Below are positions 7,245-18,444 of a stretch of DNA of 64,000 nt, piece after piece. This DNA comes from Pseudomonas sp. 14P_8.1_Bac3 (GTDB lineage: Bacteria; Pseudomonadota; Gammaproteobacteria; Pseudomonadales; Pseudomonadaceae). The stretch is from NCBI RefSeq assembly GCF_025466085.1, contig NZ_JANLOD010000059.1:42729-106728 (forward strand). Reading direction: 5' to 3'. Below the pieces are notes generated by a model that searched no databases, had not been told where the DNA came from, and saw only the letters and a list, made by a program, of their open reading frames with translations. Position 1 is the first letter of the stretch. Each line of letters begins with the position of its first letter. The position numbers and the translations under genes are program-made.

Positions 7245-9224
7245 ATGGCCGGGCTAATTCCCCAGAGCTTCATTGACGACCTTCTGAACCGCACCGACAT
7301 CGTCGACGTGGTCAGCTCGCGCCTGCAACTGAAAAAAGCCGGCAAGAACTACACCGCCTGCTGCCCGTTTCACAAAGAGAAAACTCCCTCCTTCAGCGTC
7401 AGCCCCGACAAGCAGTTCTATTACTGCTTCGGTTGCGGTGCTGGCGGTAACGCCCTCGGCTTCATGATGGACCACGACAACCTGGACTTCATCCAGGCTG
7501 TCGAAGAACTGGCCAAAGCCGCCGGCATGGAAATCCCCCGCGAAGAAAGCGGGCGGCCGCACAAACCGCGCCAGCCTACCGATTCGCCGCTGTACCCGCT
7601 CCTCACTGCCGCCGCCGACTTTTATCGGCAGGCACTGAAAAGCCATCCATCGCGCAAGGCCGCCGTGGACTACTTGAAGGGCCGCGGTTTGACCGGCGAA
7701 ATCGCCCGGGACTTTGGCCTCGGGTTCGCCCCACCGGGCTGGGACAATCTGTTCAAGCACTTGAGCAGCGACACCCTGCAACAGAAAGCCATGGTCGATG
7801 CCGGCCTGCTGATCGAAAACGCCGAAACCGGCAAACGCTATGACCGCTTTCGCGATCGTGTGATGTTCCCGATCCGCGACAGCCGTGGGCGCATCATCGC
7901 GTTCGGCGGTCGTGTGCTGGGCGACGACAAGCCGAAATACCTGAACTCGCCGGAAACCCCGGTATTCCATAAGGGCCAGGAACTCTACGGCCTGTATGAA
8001 GCACGCAAGAACAACCGCAACCTCGATGAAATCATCGTCGTCGAAGGCTACATGGACGTCATCGCCCTCGCCCAGCAGGGCCTGCGCAATGCCGTCGCGA
8101 CATTGGGCACCGCCACCAGCGAAGAACATCTGAAACGACTGTTTCGGGTCGTACCCAACGTGCTGTTCTGCTTCGACGGCGACCAGGCAGGTCGCAACGC
8201 CGCGTGGCGGGCGCTGGAAGCTACCCTGCCCTGCCTGCAGGACGGGCGGCGGGCGCGCTTCCTGTTTCTACCCGAGGGCGAAGACCCGGATACGCTGGTC
8301 CGCTCCGAAGGCACCGACGCCTTCCGCGCGCGCATCAATCAGCACGCCCAACCGCTGGCGGACTACTTTTTTCAGCAACTGACCGAGGAATCGGACCCAC
8401 GCTCGCTCGAAGGGAAGGCTCACATGGCCACCCTCGCCGCGCCACTGATCGACAAGGTCCCAGGCGCGAACCTGCGTATCCTGATGCGCCAGCGCCTGAC
8501 GGAAATTACCGGTTTGAGTGGCGAAGCCGTGAGCCAGTTGGTGCAAAGCACACCCCAGAACGCCCCACCCGCCTACGATCCGGGCATCGATTACGACGCC
8601 ATGCCGGACTACAGCGACTACCATCAGCCGCAGGCACAGGAGATGTACGTGCCGCAGCAGGAATGGACGCCGAAGAAACCCGGCGCCAGCGGCAAGAAAT
8701 GGGACAAGAAACCCTGGGACAAGAACGGCAAGCGTGGCGGTGATCGGGATCAACCCAGCGCTCCCCGTACCCCGATTGCCGTAGAGGCGCCGACGCTGAT
8801 CGCACTGCGCACACTCATCCATCACCCGGAACTGGCCGGCAAGGTGGAAACCGCCGATCACTTCGCCAACGAGAGCAATACCTACGCGCAACTGCTCGTG
8901 GCCCTGGTCGAGGCCGTGCAAAAAAATCCTAAGCTAAACTCAATCCAGTTGATGGCCCGCTGGCACGGCACCGAGCAGGGACGATTGCTCAAGGCACTGG
9001 CGGAAAAGGAATGGCTGATTGACGGCGACAACCTTGAACAACAGTTTTTAGACACCATTACTAGGCTATCAGCCGGTCAGCAGACGGATAGCCTGGAAGC
9101 ACTCATCAGGAAAGCAAGGCAGCCTGGATTGACCGCAGAGGAAGCAAATCAGATCGCAAATCAGATGCGCGACCTACTAAATCGCAATAAGGCTGTACCA
9201 AACCCGACCTCAACTGGCGCGTGA
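7245..9224 (+). CDS. dnaG: DNA primase
   Basis: DnaG makes RNA primers for replication. I chose ATG 7245 because the product then begins MAGLIPQSFIDDLLNRTDIV, the standard N terminus; the open extension upstream is not conserved. The 659-residue protein shows the CHC2 zinc site (CCPFH ... YYCFGCG) within residues 35-65. The TOPRIM motif VVEGYMDV follows near 265, with its acidic partner FDGDQAGR. A polar Lys/Gly/Pro-rich linker (about 475-500) leads into the DnaB-binding C-terminal domain. The start has only a weak Shine-Dalgarno (ACGAGAA), consistent with low primase synthesis. Confidence 0.97.
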   Translation: MAGLIPQSFIDDLLNRTDIVDVVSSRLQLKKAGKNYTACCPFHKEKTPSFSVSPDKQFYYCFGCGAGGNALGFMMDHDNLDFIQAVEELAKAAGMEIPREESGRPHKPRQPTDSPLYPLLTAAADFYRQALKSHPSRKAAVDYLKGRGLTGEIARDFGLGFAPPGWDNLFKHLSSDTLQQKAMVDAGLLIENAETGKRYDRFRDRVMFPIRDSRGRIIAFGGRVLGDDKPKYLNSPETPVFHKGQELYGLYEARKNNRNLDEIIVVEGYMDVIALAQQGLRNAVATLGTATSEEHLKRLFRVVPNVLFCFDGDQAGRNAAWRALEATLPCLQDGRRARFLFLPEGEDPDTLVRSEGTDAFRARINQHAQPLADYFFQQLTEESDPRSLEGKAHMATLAAPLIDKVPGANLRILMRQRLTEITGLSGEAVSQLVQSTPQNAPPAYDPGIDYDAMPDYSDYHQPQAQEMYVPQQEWTPKKPGASGKKWDKKPWDKNGKRGGDRDQPSAPRTPIAVEAPTLIALRTLIHHPELAGKVETADHFANESNTYAQLLVALVEAVQKNPKLNSIQLMARWHGTEQGRLLKALAEKEWLIDGDNLEQQFLDTITRLSAGQQTDSLEALIRKARQPGLTAEEANQIANQMRDLLNRNKAVPNPTSTGA

Positions 9225-9238
9225 GGTCATAGCTCAGG

Positions 9239-9244
9239 TATAAT
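9239..9244 (+). promoter_or_regulatory. candidate -10 element for rpoD
   Basis: A perfect TATAAT lies 15 bases after the dnaG stop and about 50 bases before the rpoD ATG. No good -35 is visible at 16-18 bases upstream, so an activator or alternative sigma may be needed. In other gamma-proteobacteria rpoD has extra promoters of its own within this operon. Confidence 0.4.
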
Positions 9245-9291
9245 CCTCGGCTTGTTTTTTGCCCGCCAAGACCTTCAGTGGATAGGGTGTT

Positions 9292-11139
<1,848 letters not shown>

Positions 11140-11146
11140 TCACAGA

Positions 11147-11172
11147 ACCCCCGGCCCATGCCGGGGGTTTTG
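11147..11172 (+). terminator. Rho-independent terminator after rpoD
   Basis: ACCCCCGGC (11147-11155), a CCAT loop and GCCGGGGGT (11160-11168) form a perfect nine-base-pair stem followed by T residues. It sits eight bases past the rpoD stop. Confidence 0.9.
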
Positions 11173-11261
11173 CTTTATGCAGATAAAATTCCCCGTACCT
11201 CCCCCCCGCCGGATTGCCCGTCTACACTCGAAACATTCCCCCGAGCCATAACGAGACCGTT

Positions 11262-14200
11262 ATGCCCAGACTGCCGACCGTGCTTTTTTTGCTGTCGCTG
11301 ATCACCTGGACCGCAACGGCTGGCGCGCTGACTCTGACCGACGAAGAACGTAGCTGGCTGACCGCCCACCCGAATCTGCGCCTGGGTGTCGATGCGTCAT
11401 GGCCACCCTTTGAGTTCCGTGATGAACAGGGCCTCTACCAAGGCCTTGCGGCGGACTACATCGACCTGATTCGCCAGCGGCTGGCCATCAAGCTCACGCC
11501 AATCGAGCCCGCAAGCTGGACCGCCGTCCTGGAGCAAGCCAGACAGGCCAAACTCGACCTGTTGCCCGGCATCATGTCGACCCCGGAGCGCCAGTCATAC
11601 CTGTCATTCACGCGTCCCTACCTGGATTTTCCGATTGTCATCCTTGCCCATGTCGGCGGCGCTCAGCCGCGCAAGCTCGAAGACCTGTACGGCCTGAAAA
11701 TCGCCGTGGTGGAGAACTATGCACCCCATGAACTGTTGCGCACCCACCACCCCGACCTGAACCTTGTGGGCATGCCCAACGTCAGCTCAGCGTTGCAGGC
11801 ACTGGCGACCGATGAAGTCGACGCGGTGGTGGGCGACCTCGCCTCCAGCGTCTGGAGCCTGCGCCAGCTCAAGCTCGACGGGCTCTATGTCAGCGGCGAA
11901 ACGCCCTATCGCTACCAACTGGCCATGGGCGCCCCCAAGGACAACAAGATCCTGGTCGGCATCCTGGACAAAGTCCTGGCGGACATGACCCCGGAAGAAA
12001 TCAGCGCCATCCAGGAGCATTGGATTGGCACCGTTCTCGATCATCGAACATTCTGGTCCGACCTGTTGGTGTACGGTCTGCCAGGCCTCCTGCTGCTGAT
12101 CACCGTGCTGGCGGTGGTCATCCGGATCAACCGCCGCCTGAGTTCGGAAATCGCCCGCCGCGTCGACCTCGAACAGGAGCTGCGCAGCAGCGAATACCAT
12201 TACCGCGGCTTGGTGGAGAGCCTGTCAGCCATTGCCTGGGAAGCGCGGATCACCGATTTCACCTACAGCTACGTGTCGCCCCACGCCGAAGAGTTGCTCG
12301 GTTATCCACTGGCTCATTGGCTGATCCCCGGCTTTTGGCGCAACATTATTCACCCTGCCGACCTGACCCGCGCTCAGACCTTCTGCGATCACGAAGTACT
12401 GGCCGGGCGTGATCACAGCCTCGATTACCGCGTCATCACCGCCGACGGTCGCTGCATTTGGGTGCGTGACATCGTCAGCCTTATCGTGCACGGGCATGAA
12501 CCGGTGATGCGCGGGCTGATGATCGACATTACCGAAGCCAAACGCACCGAAGAGGCTCTGCGCCTGTCGGAACAGAAGTTCGCCTCGGTGTTCCAGCAGT
12601 GCCCGGACATCCTGGTCATCGCCCGGCTCTCCGACGGCTGTCTGCTGGAGGTCAACGAAGCGTTCGAAGAACAGATTGGTCTCAGCGCTGATGAGGTCAT
12701 TGGTCAAACGGCCACTGATCTGAACATCTGGGGCATTCCCGGCGTCGGGCCGGGCCTGCTGCAGCGCTTGCAGGCGGGCAGCATTCGTAACCTGGAGATG
12801 CCCTTTCGCCGCAACAATGGCCAGGTGTTTACCGGCCTGATCTCTGCCGAACCGTTCGACCTCGACACCACTCCGGCGCTGGTGGTGGTCGTGCGGGATA
12901 TCAGTCAGCTCAAGGAAACCCAACAACAGCTGCAAACCTCCGAAGAAAAATTCGCCAAAGCCTTCCATGCCTCGCCCGACGGCTTGCTGCTGTCGCGGCA
13001 AAGCGATGGCTTGCTGCTGGAGGTCAACGAAGGTTTCAGCCGCATCACCGGCTTCAACAGCGCGATGTCGGTAGACCGCTCCGCGCTGGAGCTAGGCATC
13101 TGGGTCAATCTCAACGAACGCAAACAGATGCTCGACCTGTTGCACCGCGACGGTTTTGTCCGCGACTTCAGTTGCCATATCCGCCGTAGCGACGGGCAGA
13201 TCCGCCTCTGCGAAGTGTCGAGCCGACCCCTGCCGATCGGCGATGAAGACTGCATGCTGACCATCGCCCGGGACATCACCGAGCGGCACCTGATGCAGGA
13301 AAAACTGCAACAGGCGGCAACCGTGTTCGAGAGCACCGCCGAAGGCGTGTTGATCACCGACACCCAGCAGCACATCAGCGCGGTCAATCGTGCCTTCACT
13401 GAAATCACCGGTTACAGCGAAAGTGAAGCACTCGGCCATACCCCGCGCCTGCTCGCCTCGGGTCTGCACGACAGCGCGTTCTACGCGGCCATGTGGCACC
13501 AACTCACCGCCGAAGGACACTGGCAGGGCGAGATTTCCAACCGGCGCAAGAATGGCGAGCTGTACCCGAGTTGGCTGACCATCAGCGCCGTGCGCAACCG
13601 TGACAAGTTCATCACCCACTTTGTTGCAGTGTTCGCCGATATCTCCAGCCTCAAACACGCGCAGGCCAAACTCGATTACCAGGCCCACCACGACCCACTG
13701 ACCGGCCTGCCCAACCGCACTTTGTTCGAAAACCGACTGCTGACCGCACTCGACAACCAGCGAGAAAACGGTGGTCAAGGCGCGGTGTTGTTCCTCGACC
13801 TGGACCGCTTCAAACACATCAACGACAGCCTTGGCCACCCGGTGGGCGACCTGCTGCTCAAGGGCATCGCCGTGCGCCTCAAGGAGCAGTTGCGCGACAT
13901 CGACACCGTGGCGCGCCTGGGCGGCGACGAATTCATCATCCTGCTGCCCGGCCTGCAACAGCCCAGCGACGCCGACCACATTGCCACCAAGCTGCTCAAC
14001 TGCTTCTGCGCGCCGTTCCAGGCCGGTGAGCACGAGTTCTTCATCAGCGCCAGCATCGGCACCAGCCTGTATCCCAAGGACGGCTGTGACGTCGCCACCC
14101 TGGTCAAGAATGCCGACGCGGCGATGTACCGCTCCAAGGCCAAAGGCCGCAACCGCGTGGAAAGCTACACCCGCGACCTGACCGCCCAGGCCAGCGAACG

Positions 14201-15008
14201 CGTCGCCCTGGAACACGAACTGCGCCGCGCCATTGAGCGCAATGAGCTGTTGCTGCACTACCAGCCGAAAATCAGCCTGGAAGACAATCGCCTGGTCGGT
14301 GCTGAAGCCCTCATCCGCTGGCGTCACCCAACCTTCGGCGACGTACCACCGGAGCACTTCATTCCGCTGGCCGAAGAAAACGGCATGATTCTGCAAGTCG
14401 GCGACTGGGTCCTCGAAACCGCGTGCCGGCAGATGTCCGAATGGAACCTGGCGTATGAATGCCTCGGCCCCCTGTCGGTCAACCTCGCGGGCGCGCAATT
14501 ACGTCAACCCAACCTCCTCGGCCGGATCGAACAACTGCTCAAGGAGAACGGCCTTCAGCCTGGATTGTTGCAACTGGAAATTACCGAAAATTTCATCATG
14601 AGTCAGGCCGAGGAAGCACTGGCGGTGCTGCATCAACTCAAACACCTGGGCGTGCAACTGGCCATCGATGATTTCGGCACCGGTTACTCGTCCCTGAGCT
14701 ACCTGAAACGCCTGCCGCTGGACATCCTCAAGATCGACCAGTCGTTCGTCCGCGGCCTGCCGGATGATCCCCATGACGCCGCCATCGTTCGCGCTATCAT
14801 CGCGCTGGGGCGCAGCATGCAATTCACCGTGATTGCCGAGGGTGTCGAGACCCCGGCACAGCAGCAATTTCTCACGGACGAAGGCTGCGAACAGATCCAG
14901 GGCTACATCGTCAGCCTGCCCCTTCCCGCTGACGAATTCGCTGCGACGTTTCTTCGTATACGGGTTTCAGACTTTTCGGATAGCACAGCCGAGAAACCGT
15001 CGCTATAA
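11262..15008 (+). CDS. periplasmic-binding-domain/PAS/GGDEF/EAL sensor protein
   Basis: This 1248-residue protein is a cyclic-di-GMP enzyme with a periplasmic sensor. Its domains run: signal peptide (about 1-23), a bacterial extracellular solute-binding (family 3) module (about 25-260), a membrane helix (about 267-292), four PAS/PAC repeats (about 310-800), GGDEF (about 805-965) and EAL (about 985-1235). GGDEF is intact near 886, with an RDID inhibitory site five residues before it. The EAL motif (AEALIRW) near 1013 and DDFGTGYSS are also intact, so both synthase and phosphodiesterase activities are possible. ATG 11262 is preferred because it exposes the signal peptide. The ligand is unknown; an amino acid is a guess from the fold. 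Confidence 0.93.
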   Translation: MPRLPTVLFLLSLITWTATAGALTLTDEERSWLTAHPNLRLGVDASWPPFEFRDEQGLYQGLAADYIDLIRQRLAIKLTPIEPASWTAVLEQARQAKLDLLPGIMSTPERQSYLSFTRPYLDFPIVILAHVGGAQPRKLEDLYGLKIAVVENYAPHELLRTHHPDLNLVGMPNVSSALQALATDEVDAVVGDLASSVWSLRQLKLDGLYVSGETPYRYQLAMGAPKDNKILVGILDKVLADMTPEEISAIQEHWIGTVLDHRTFWSDLLVYGLPGLLLLITVLAVVIRINRRLSSEIARRVDLEQELRSSEYHYRGLVESLSAIAWEARITDFTYSYVSPHAEELLGYPLAHWLIPGFWRNIIHPADLTRAQTFCDHEVLAGRDHSLDYRVITADGRCIWVRDIVSLIVHGHEPVMRGLMIDITEAKRTEEALRLSEQKFASVFQQCPDILVIARLSDGCLLEVNEAFEEQIGLSADEVIGQTATDLNIWGIPGVGPGLLQRLQAGSIRNLEMPFRRNNGQVFTGLISAEPFDLDTTPALVVVVRDISQLKETQQQLQTSEEKFAKAFHASPDGLLLSRQSDGLLLEVNEGFSRITGFNSAMSVDRSALELGIWVNLNERKQMLDLLHRDGFVRDFSCHIRRSDGQIRLCEVSSRPLPIGDEDCMLTIARDITERHLMQEKLQQAATVFESTAEGVLITDTQQHISAVNRAFTEITGYSESEALGHTPRLLASGLHDSAFYAAMWHQLTAEGHWQGEISNRRKNGELYPSWLTISAVRNRDKFITHFVAVFADISSLKHAQAKLDYQAHHDPLTGLPNRTLFENRLLTALDNQRENGGQGAVLFLDLDRFKHINDSLGHPVGDLLLKGIAVRLKEQLRDIDTVARLGGDEFIILLPGLQQPSDADHIATKLLNCFCAPFQAGEHEFFISASIGTSLYPKDGCDVATLVKNADAAMYRSKAKGRNRVESYTRDLTAQASERVALEHELRRAIERNELLLHYQPKISLEDNRLVGAEALIRWRHPTFGDVPPEHFIPLAEENGMILQVGDWVLETACRQMSEWNLAYECLGPLSVNLAGAQLRQPNLLGRIEQLLKENGLQPGLLQLEITENFIMSQAEEALAVLHQLKHLGVQLAIDDFGTGYSSLSYLKRLPLDILKIDQSFVRGLPDDPHDAAIVRAIIALGRSMQFTVIAEGVETPAQQQFLTDEGCEQIQGYIVSLPLPADEFAATFLRIRVSDFSDSTAEKPSL

Positions 15009-15009
15009 T
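15004..15009 (+). promoter_or_regulatory. tRNA promoter -10 overlapping the previous stop codon
   Basis: TATAAT at 15004-15009 contains the TAA stop of the GGDEF/EAL gene (15006-15008) and stands 14 bases before the tRNA. A GC-rich stretch follows, as in stable-RNA discriminators. The -35 is unclear. Confidence 0.5.
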
Positions 15010-15023
15010 CCGCGGCCTACTGA

Positions 15024-15100
15024 GGGCCTATAGCTCAGTTGGTTAGAGCAGAGGACTCATAATCCTTTGGTCCACGGTTCAAGTCCGTGTGGGCCCACCA
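15024..15100 (+). tRNA. tRNA with CAT anticodon, probably tRNA-Ile2
   Basis: The 77 bases fold as a full cloverleaf. The acceptor GGGCCTA pairs with TGGGCCC, CCA is encoded, the D arm is AGCTCAGTTGGTTAGAGCA, and the anticodon CAT lies at 15058-15060 in loop ACTCATAAT. A CAT anticodon can be Met or the lysidine-modified Ile2. The overall sequence (TATAGCTCAG, GAGGACTCATAATCCTTTGG) looks like the Ile2 type, which reads AUA after TilS modification. Confidence 0.9.
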
Positions 15101-15108
15101 AATAAAGA

Positions 15109-15135
15109 AAGCCGCGCTGAATGCGCGGCTTTTTT
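15109..15135 (+). terminator. terminator after the tRNA
   Basis: GCCGCGC (15111-15117), loop TGAAT and GCGCGGC (15123-15129) are followed by six T and preceded by A residues. The hairpin can end transcription from either side, including the minus-strand gene at 15152. Confidence 0.88.
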
Positions 15136-15151
15136 GTGTCTGCAAATCGCC

Positions 15152-15778
15152 TCAGCGATCAGGCCTGGAAAACCGTCGAGCGTAGTGCAGGTCCAGCGTT
15201 TCGCCCGTCAGCACGGCCTCATACGTATCCGCAACCCGACCCCATTGCTCCACGATAACCATGCGGTCAACCAGCATTAGGGCCAATTCGGCAATGGTGG
15301 CCGTCCGTTCCTCGATGACCGTCTGCGTCCGGTCCCACAAGTGATCCGTCATCGCTTTCAGCTCAGCCGTGACGCGGTCAGATGCCGCGGGATCGGTATC
15401 GGGATAGCTGAGATTGCGCAGCAGCTGCTGAAGCTCTTTCAGCTTGGCGTAATCCTGTTCTGCCCCCGAAGCGCCTTTGAGGATCGTGACCGCTTTCAAC
15501 TTGTCGACGCACTTTCCGGACGATAAGGTCTGCCCCATGGCGCCGGCCATCAGCACCATCATCCGGGCTTCCAAATGCGCTTTCATGGCGTCTATCGACG
15601 AAATCGAACGCGCCAAGGTTATGGAAGCGCTTCCCTGGTGCCGCAAGTCCATGGTCACAGACAAACTCACGCCGCCTGTTGCAAATCCCAAGGTGCGGGC
15701 CACAACGTAATGGCTCATTTCGTGATGGGCAATCTGCAACGCATGATCCCGTACAGCGGTGGGCATGTTCCTCGTCAT
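15152..15778 (-). CDS. stand-alone FtsH-peptidase (M41)-like protein with HExxH
   Basis: The 208-residue protein has an HExxH zinc site at 19-23 (HHEMSHYVVA). About 85 residues later GAEQDYAKL offers Asp109 as a possible third ligand, with an intervening VLMAGAMG segment resembling the ILLGGRAAE stretch of FtsH. Order and spacing match the M41 peptidase domain, but there is no AAA+ ATPase and no membrane helix. I infer a small cytosolic metalloprotease or a pseudo-protease; the substrate is unknown. It sits between a tRNA and gcd, flanked by near-identical terminators. A GGGAGGCGAGG stretch precedes the ATG. Confidence 0.7.
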   Translation of the reverse strand: MTRNMPTAVRDHALQIAHHEMSHYVVARTLGFATGGVSLSVTMDLRHQGSASITLARSISSIDAMKAHLEARMMVLMAGAMGQTLSSGKCVDKLKAVTILKGASGAEQDYAKLKELQQLLRNLSYPDTDPAASDRVTAELKAMTDHLWDRTQTVIEERTATIAELALMLVDRMVIVEQWGRVADTYEAVLTGETLDLHYARRFSRPDR

Positions 15779-15870
15779 CTCAGCGCCTCGCCTCCCCGAT
15801 TACGCATTCGACTACGAGGGACAGTCGCTGTCCATCCTGTCATGCGTTGAGCACGATTCGCTCAGGCAAA

Positions 15871-15896
15871 AAAGCCGCGCAAGTGCGCGGCTTTTT
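15871..15896 (-). terminator. terminator for gcd
   Basis: GCCGCGC (15874-15880), loop AAGT and GCGCGGC (15885-15891) are flanked by A and T runs. On the minus strand it follows the gcd stop by about 20 bases and ends in T residues. Confidence 0.88.
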
Positions 15897-15915
15897 CGTA
15901 CGAGCGATTCAGCCT

Positions 15916-18270
15916 TTACTTGGGCAGCGCGTACGCAATCACGTAGTCCCCGCGATCCGTCGACTGACGCGCGCCGCCGACCGTCAACAAGATGTACTGC
16001 TTGCCGGTTTTCGGCGAAACGTAGGTCATCGGGCCGGACTGACTGCCGACCGGCAAGCGAGATTTCCAGATTTCATTGCCGTTGCCGGTATCGAAGGCAC
16101 GCAGGTAGAAGTCCTGGGTGCCGGCGAAGAACAGCAGGCCCGATTGCGTGGCCAGTGAAGCCCCGAGGGTCGGCATGCCAATCGGGATCGGCAGGTGCAT
16201 GCGGATGCCCAGCGGGCCGGTGTCCTGCACGGTGCCGACCGGGACTTGCCACATCAGTTTGTGGGTCTTGAGGTCGATGGCGGACATCGTGCCGAACGGT
16301 GGCTTCTGGCACGGAATGCCCGCCGCCGAAAGGAAACGTTCGCGCATCGCGCCAAATGGCGTGCCTTCCTGTGGCACTACGCCCATTTCGATACCACTGG
16401 CACCGGCGGCGATCTTGTTGCGCGGGATCATGTAGTTGGCGAGGCCCAGGCGCATGTCGTTGACGAACATGTAATTCGTGTTCGGATCAACCGACACGCT
16501 GCCCCAGTTCATGCCGCCCAGCGAGCCCGGGAACTGCAGCGCACGATCGAGTCCCGGCGGAGTGTAGACGCCTTCGTGACGCATGCCTTTGAACTGGATG
16601 CGGCACATCAACTGGTCGAACGGCGTGGCGCCCCACATGTCAGCTTCAGTCAGGGTCTTGTTGCCAATGGACGGCATGTCGACCGAAAACGGCTGGGTCG
16701 GCGAGTAGCGTTCGCCGGGCACGTTGCCCTGCGGCACCGGACGCTCTTCGACACGGGCAATCGGCACGCCGGTTTCACGGTTGAGCAGGAAGATTTCGCC
16801 CTGCTTGGTGACTTGCGCCAGCGCCGGTTGCACGCCGCCCTTGTCGTCCGGCACGTCGTACAGCAGCGGTTGCGCCGGCAGGTCGAAGTCCCACAGGTCG
16901 TGATGTGTGGTCTGGAAGTGCCAGCGTACCTGACCGGTCTTCACGTCGATGGCGACGATGGACGAGTTCCACTTGTCATCGAAGGCGGTGCGTTGGCCGC
17001 CGAAGAAGTCCGGGGTGGCGTTGCCGGTGGGCAAGTAGACCAGACCCAGTTTGGCGTCGTAGGACATGGCCGACCACACGTTCGGGGTGCCACGGGTGTA
17101 AGTCTCGCCGGCCGGTGGGCGTTTGGTGGTGTTCGGATTGCCCGGATCCCACGCCCACACCAGTTCGCCACTGCGAACGTCGTAGGCGCGAACCACGCCG
17201 GGTGGTTCGCCGGTGGAATAGTTGTCGGCCACGCGCCCGCCAACGATCACCACCTCACCCGCGACCAATGGCGTCGAGGTCTGCTGGTAGTAACCGGGTT
17301 TCACTTCGCCCATGTCGGTGGTCAGATCCACCGTGCCCTTGTTGCCAAACTCTTCACACGGCTTGCCGGTGTCGGCGTTGATGGCGATCAGACGAGCATC
17401 GCCCGTCGGCAGAAACAGACGTTTCGTACAGGCAGTTGGCTGAACGTCTGAAGACATAGGGGTTTCGGAGTAACCCAATCCCCGGCAACGCTGCCAGTTT
17501 GGCGCAGTGCCTTGTGGATCAAATTTCCAGCGCTGGGTGCCGGTGTCGGCATCCAGGGCGAAGACTTTGCCGTAGGCCGTGCAGGTGTAAACCGTGTCGC
17601 CGATTTGCAGCGGGGTGTTCTGGTCTTCAGCGCCAGCGCCGGTACTTTGCGGAATATCGCCGGTGCGGAAAGTCCACGCCACCTGCAATTTGTCGATGTT
17701 GCCCTTGTTGATCTGGTCCAGCGCAGCAAAGCGGTTGCCCGCGGTGGTGTTGCCCCAGTGGGCCCAATCTTTCTGCTCGGTGCCGGGAGTGACGGGCGTC
17801 ACCGCAGGTTCGATGTCGGCCTTGACCACGTGGGTCGGCACGAACATGTAAGCCATAGTGGCGACGATGCCGAGGCCCAGAATGCCGGCGAGGCCGTAAG
17901 CACCGCGTCCCGCCGTCGCCCCCGACGCACGCACCAGCATCGGGTAGATCAAGGCCACCACCAGGCCGATCACCGCAAACGTCAGCACCCGCGATACCAG
18001 TGGCCAGTATTCAAAACCGCTGTCCCACACGGCCCAAATCGCGGTCAGGATCAGTGCCACCCCATACAGCCGCGCGCCTTGTGGGTTGCGACGGGCGATC
18101 ATCAGCCCGGACGCCAGCATCGCCACGCCCATCAGCAGGAAATACCAACTGCCTCCCAGCACGATCAGGTAGCCGCCACCAGCCGCGAGGCCGAGCCCAA
18201 TCAGTGCGATCAGGACACCCAGTCCCGCCAGCAACCATTTGCCGCCGCCGGCAGCTCCAGAATTATTCAT
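15916..18270 (-). CDS. gcd: membrane-bound PQQ-dependent glucose dehydrogenase
   Basis: Gcd oxidises glucose to gluconolactone in the periplasm and passes electrons to ubiquinone. From ATG 18270 the product has 784 residues. Five hydrophobic helices (about 10-140) are followed by an eight-bladed PQQ propeller, with segments such as KDWAHWGNT, DADTGTQRWKFDP, WDFDLPAQP and GGMNWGSVSVDP. Upstream in-frame starts at 18288 (ATG) and 18297 (TTG) are possible; 18270 is preferred for its GGGGAT upstream. The length fits glucose rather than the longer quinate enzymes. Its cofactor is made by the pqq genes 3 kb away. It is divergent from an Lrp-type regulator. Confidence 0.92.
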   Translation of the reverse strand: MNNSGAAGGGKWLLAGLGVLIALIGLGLAAGGGYLIVLGGSWYFLLMGVAMLASGLMIARRNPQGARLYGVALILTAIWAVWDSGFEYWPLVSRVLTFAVIGLVVALIYPMLVRASGATAGRGAYGLAGILGLGIVATMAYMFVPTHVVKADIEPAVTPVTPGTEQKDWAHWGNTTAGNRFAALDQINKGNIDKLQVAWTFRTGDIPQSTGAGAEDQNTPLQIGDTVYTCTAYGKVFALDADTGTQRWKFDPQGTAPNWQRCRGLGYSETPMSSDVQPTACTKRLFLPTGDARLIAINADTGKPCEEFGNKGTVDLTTDMGEVKPGYYQQTSTPLVAGEVVIVGGRVADNYSTGEPPGVVRAYDVRSGELVWAWDPGNPNTTKRPPAGETYTRGTPNVWSAMSYDAKLGLVYLPTGNATPDFFGGQRTAFDDKWNSSIVAIDVKTGQVRWHFQTTHHDLWDFDLPAQPLLYDVPDDKGGVQPALAQVTKQGEIFLLNRETGVPIARVEERPVPQGNVPGERYSPTQPFSVDMPSIGNKTLTEADMWGATPFDQLMCRIQFKGMRHEGVYTPPGLDRALQFPGSLGGMNWGSVSVDPNTNYMFVNDMRLGLANYMIPRNKIAAGASGIEMGVVPQEGTPFGAMRERFLSAAGIPCQKPPFGTMSAIDLKTHKLMWQVPVGTVQDTGPLGIRMHLPIPIGMPTLGASLATQSGLLFFAGTQDFYLRAFDTGNGNEIWKSRLPVGSQSGPMTYVSPKTGKQYILLTVGGARQSTDRGDYVIAYALPK

Positions 18271-18444
18271 GTCGGAATTTATCCCCATTTGTGACAAGCG
18301 CGGAATAATGTACTACCTGGTTACTTATGGCAAATTGTCGCAGGCAAAAATGGCATGAACGGTATCCAGCGTAGATCAAGCATCCGCATTTCGGGCTGTG
18401 CCTGTAACATGCTGACCCAATGATTTGCATCGCTGGAGACCCCC

